A stretch of DNA of 8,059 nucleotides. Source: JBICIG01 sp043101605. GTDB taxonomy: Bacteria; Planctomycetota; Phycisphaerae; Phycisphaerales; UBA1924. A program made the translations under genes and the position numbers. Shown in pieces: positions 6,370 to 8,059 of this stretch (positions within the stretch are counted from its first letter, which is position 1; each line of letters begins with the position of its first letter). Location: positions 1 to 8,059 of the forward strand of contig JBICIG010000023.1 in NCBI GenBank assembly GCA_043101605.1, in the 5' to 3' direction. The notes under the pieces are model-generated. The model did not search any database. It saw only the letters and a program-made list of their open reading frames with translations, and was not told the DNA's origin.

Positions 6370-6398
6370 TTGACCCGTCCGCGTCCGGACCGGATACT
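6370..6398 (+). promoter_or_regulatory. Predicted sigma70-like promoter of the lipoprotein gene
   Basis: TTGACC (6370-6375, 5/6 to the -35 consensus) and GATACT (6393-6398, 4/6 to the -10 consensus) are spaced by 17 bases. Transcription would start near 6405, about 60 bases before the ATG at 6467. Prediction from sequence only; no convincing promoter was found for ribE on the other strand. Confidence 0.5.
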
Positions 6399-6417
6399 CC
6401 CTCGCCGCGACGGGAGT
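6396..6417. repeat. Inverted repeat at the predicted transcription start of the lipoprotein gene
   Basis: ACTCCC (6396-6401) pairs with GGGAGT (6412-6417). The inner TCG (6402-6404) pairs with CGA (6408-6410), leaving a CCG loop and one unpaired C at 6411. It overlaps the end of the -10 box, so it could be an operator or a hairpin at the very 5' end of the message. In such GC-rich DNA a short repeat like this can also be chance. Confidence 0.4.
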
Positions 6418-6466
6418 CCCCGACGCCCCGCGACATTGAAGCATCCGCACGAGAGGATCCGCCGAC

Positions 6467-7663
6467 ATGACCCGTCTTCCGAAGGCTGTTTCGTCCCGCC
6501 GCCGACCCCTGCGCAGCGTCGGCCTCCGCTCCGGGACCGGCCGGGTCCTCCTCGCCGCCGGGCTGCTCGTCGGAGCCGTCCTTCCCCTCGCCGGGTGCGC
6601 CGGCAGCAGTACCACCCGCACGGGCCGAGGCCCCGCGGGCGAACTGATGCCGATCCCTGATGCCGCCTACGCCGAACTCGGCTTCCGCCGCGACTGGAAG
6701 GGCTTCCCCTTCGTCACCCGGGGGCAGCGCATCCAGGAGGTCCTCCTGGGCGAGGACCTCATCTTCGTCCGCGAATCGGGCAGCGGGGTCTCGGCCCTCG
6801 ACGCCACCAACGGCGAGCAGCGCTGGAGCGCCATCCTCGGCACCCGCCTGACCAAGTTCGTCAGCCTCCGCCGGGGCGTCCACCGCGGGCGCCCGGTCGT
6901 CTTCGCGTCCGCCGAGGCCGATGTCTTCGCCCTCGACATCAAGACGGGCAACCAGATCGACCGCCAGTCCTACGAGAAGGTCGTCAACGCCGGCCCGGTC
7001 GTCCTGGGCTCCACGCTGATCTACGGCACCTCCAGCGGCGAGGTCCTCGCCCACACCCTCCTCACCGGCTCCAAGCTGTGGGGACACGACCTGCCCGGGA
7101 CCATCACCCAGGATCCCATCCTCGTCGGGTCCGCGGTCGGCACCATCTCCAGCGACGGCGATGTCGTCTTCCTCGACGCCGCCCGCGGGAGCCTCTGGGC
7201 ACGCACGCAGATCTTCGGCAACGCCGGGTCGGACCCCGTCGCGGCGGGAAACCTCTTCGTCGTCGCCAGCGTCGACCAGTCGCTGTGGGCCTTCGAGCCC
7301 CAGACCGGACGCGTCGTCTGGCGCAAGCGCACCGCCGCCCCGATCACCAGCCAGCCCGTCGTCCACAACGGCGTGGTCTACTGCTCGATCCCCGGGCAGG
7401 GCCTGACCGCGTTCGAGGCGAGCACCGGGCGGGAGATCTGGTCGAACCCCGAGGTCGAGGGGCGGGCCGTCGGGCTCCGCGCCGGGCAGCTCATCGTGTG
7501 GGGTCAGCCCTACGCGTACGCGGTCAGCCCCGTCAACGGCACCGTCGCGACCCGCGTCGAGATCCCCGCGGTCAGCCAGCTCAAGATGGATTCCTTCGAA
7601 GAGGGCAACCTCTACGCGGTCGACCCGCGCGGTGCCGTCGCCCGCTTCGTGCCCGCCCGCTGA
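6467..7663 (+). CDS. PQQ-like beta-propeller lipoprotein (BamB-like)
   Basis: A 398-residue exported lipoprotein. The signal peptide has an Arg-rich start, a hydrophobic core (about 27-40) and a lipobox LAGC with Cys44 as the likely lipidation site. The rest is a beta-propeller of PQQ-type repeats: LDATNGEQRW (111-120), LDIKTG (156-161), LLTGSKLW (198-205), LDAARGSLW (236-244), FEPQTGRVVW (276-285), FEASTGREIW (316-325), and a weaker last blade. This architecture matches BamB, the outer-membrane assembly scaffold, and also many uncharacterised PQQ-repeat lipoproteins; the repeats are structural and do not imply PQQ binding. No Bam partner gene is nearby, so I do not assign bamB. AGAGGA (6452-6457), 9 bases upstream, supports ATG 6467. 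The stop is 28 bases before purH with no terminator between. Confidence 0.88.
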   Translation: MTRLPKAVSSRRRPLRSVGLRSGTGRVLLAAGLLVGAVLPLAGCAGSSTTRTGRGPAGELMPIPDAAYAELGFRRDWKGFPFVTRGQRIQEVLLGEDLIFVRESGSGVSALDATNGEQRWSAILGTRLTKFVSLRRGVHRGRPVVFASAEADVFALDIKTGNQIDRQSYEKVVNAGPVVLGSTLIYGTSSGEVLAHTLLTGSKLWGHDLPGTITQDPILVGSAVGTISSDGDVVFLDAARGSLWARTQIFGNAGSDPVAAGNLFVVASVDQSLWAFEPQTGRVVWRKRTAAPITSQPVVHNGVVYCSIPGQGLTAFEASTGREIWSNPEVEGRAVGLRAGQLIVWGQPYAYAVSPVNGTVATRVEIPAVSQLKMDSFEEGNLYAVDPRGAVARFVPAR

Positions 7664-7691
7664 GTCCGACTGTCTTCCGGGCCCGATCCGC

Positions 7692-8059
7692 ATGACCGAC
7701 ACCGTCCGCATCCACCGCGCGTTGCTCTCGGTCTCCGACAAGCGCGGGTTGCTGGATCTGGCGCGCACGCTGCACGACCTGGGCGTCGAACTCGTTTCGA
7801 CCGGCGGCACCGCCCGCGCCCTGACCGACGCCGGGCTCCCCGTCACCCTCGTCAGCACCGTGACCGGATCGCCCGAAATGCTTGACGGGCGCGTCAAGAC
7901 GCTGCATCCGCGGATCCACGGCGCGATCCTCGCGCGCGCCACCGAGGAGCACCGCGCCCAACTCGGCGAGCACGGCATCACGCCCATCGACCTCGTCTGC
8001 GTCAATCTCTACCCGTTCGAGCGCGCGATCGCGGATCCTTCGACCGGCTACGACGACGC
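7692..8059 (+). CDS. purH: PurH, bifunctional AICAR formyltransferase/IMP cyclohydrolase (N-terminal part)
   Basis: PurH catalyses the last two steps of purine synthesis: formylation of AICAR and ring closure to IMP. Only the first 122 codons are present, covering much of the N-terminal IMP cyclohydrolase (MGS-like) domain; the right edge cuts the gene, whose product is usually about 510-530 residues. Diagnostic motifs are ALLSVSDKRGLLDLA (10-24), LVSTGGTARAL (34-44), SPEMLDGRVKTLHPRIHGAIL (60-80) and DLVCVNLYPFE (100-110). ATG 7692 places the first strand where the family expects it. No clear Shine-Dalgarno is visible, so translation may be coupled to the lipoprotein gene 28 bases upstream. 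No purine riboswitch could fit in that gap. Confidence 0.95.
   Translation, partial: MTDTVRIHRALLSVSDKRGLLDLARTLHDLGVELVSTGGTARALTDAGLPVTLVSTVTGSPEMLDGRVKTLHPRIHGAILARATEEHRAQLGEHGITPIDLVCVNLYPFERAIADPSTGYDD

Noticed and set aside
6288..6466. FMN riboswitch upstream of ribE
   Set aside because: I could not find the conserved RFN helices or loop sequences on the minus strand; the region is plain GC-rich with no leader long enough.
5262..6470. Plus-strand open frame of 402 codons opposite ruvC and ribE
   Set aside because: Antisense to two confidently identified enzymes; the composition is Arg/Pro/His-rich without a fold signature.
7664..7691. Terminator between the lipoprotein gene and purH
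   Set aside because: The 28-base gap holds only a small GGGCCC-centred palindrome and no T-run.
6254..8005. Minus-strand open frame of 583 codons opposite the lipoprotein gene and purH
   Set aside because: It covers the promoter region, the lipoprotein gene and the start of purH; the acidic Gly/Asp/Ala-rich translation is what the reverse of these codons produces.

Overview
This window is GC-rich chromosomal DNA, about two thirds G+C by eye, and is almost fully coding. It comes from a free-living bacterium. My best guess is a planctomycete of the Phycisphaerae type, based on very GC-rich codon use, the mix of housekeeping genes and Shine-Dalgarno sites that are often weak. That is an inference from style; no marker gene in the window proves it. 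I see no tRNA, rRNA, CRISPR array, insertion sequence or prophage gene. No gene-free stretch exceeds 180 bases.

Layout. (1) 1-1610, minus: the first ~536 codons of uvrB (nucleotide excision repair); its C-terminus lies beyond the left edge. (2) 1611-1746: a divergent intergenic region with a sigma70-like promoter (TTGATC, 17 bases, TATAGT) pointing right. A perfect inverted repeat (8-base arms, 4-base centre) sits exactly on its -10 box. (3) 1747-3603, plus: a compact three-gene operon. Two tandem, diverged DinB-superfamily proteins are followed by a single-chain fusion of an ArsR-type winged-helix repressor to an SRPBCC (AHSA1/START-like) ligand-binding domain. (4) 3607-6287, minus: riboflavin synthase (ribE), Holliday junction resolvase (ruvC) and a sigma54-dependent NtrC-type response regulator, running head to tail. 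The regulator meets the ArsR-SRPBCC gene tail to tail, with 3 bases between the stop codons. (5) 6288-6466: a second divergent intergenic region with a promoter pointing right (TTGACC, 17 bases, GATACT) and a hairpin at the predicted transcription start. (6) 6467-7663, plus: a lipoprotein with a PQQ/BamB-like beta-propeller. (7) 7692-8059, plus: the first 122 codons of purH (purine synthesis), cut by the right edge and probably co-transcribed with the lipoprotein gene.

How the parts fit. uvrB, ruvC, ribE and purH are core repair, cofactor and purine genes. The only accessory-looking unit is the DinB-DinB-ArsR/SRPBCC operon. A simple model is a self-contained, ligand-responsive switch: the ArsR half binds the palindrome over the -10 box, the SRPBCC half senses a small hydrophobic ligand, and the two DinB-like putative metalloenzymes act on the ligand or its products. 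Nothing in the sequence identifies the ligand. The NtrC-type regulator has no histidine kinase within the window, so its partner must be elsewhere.
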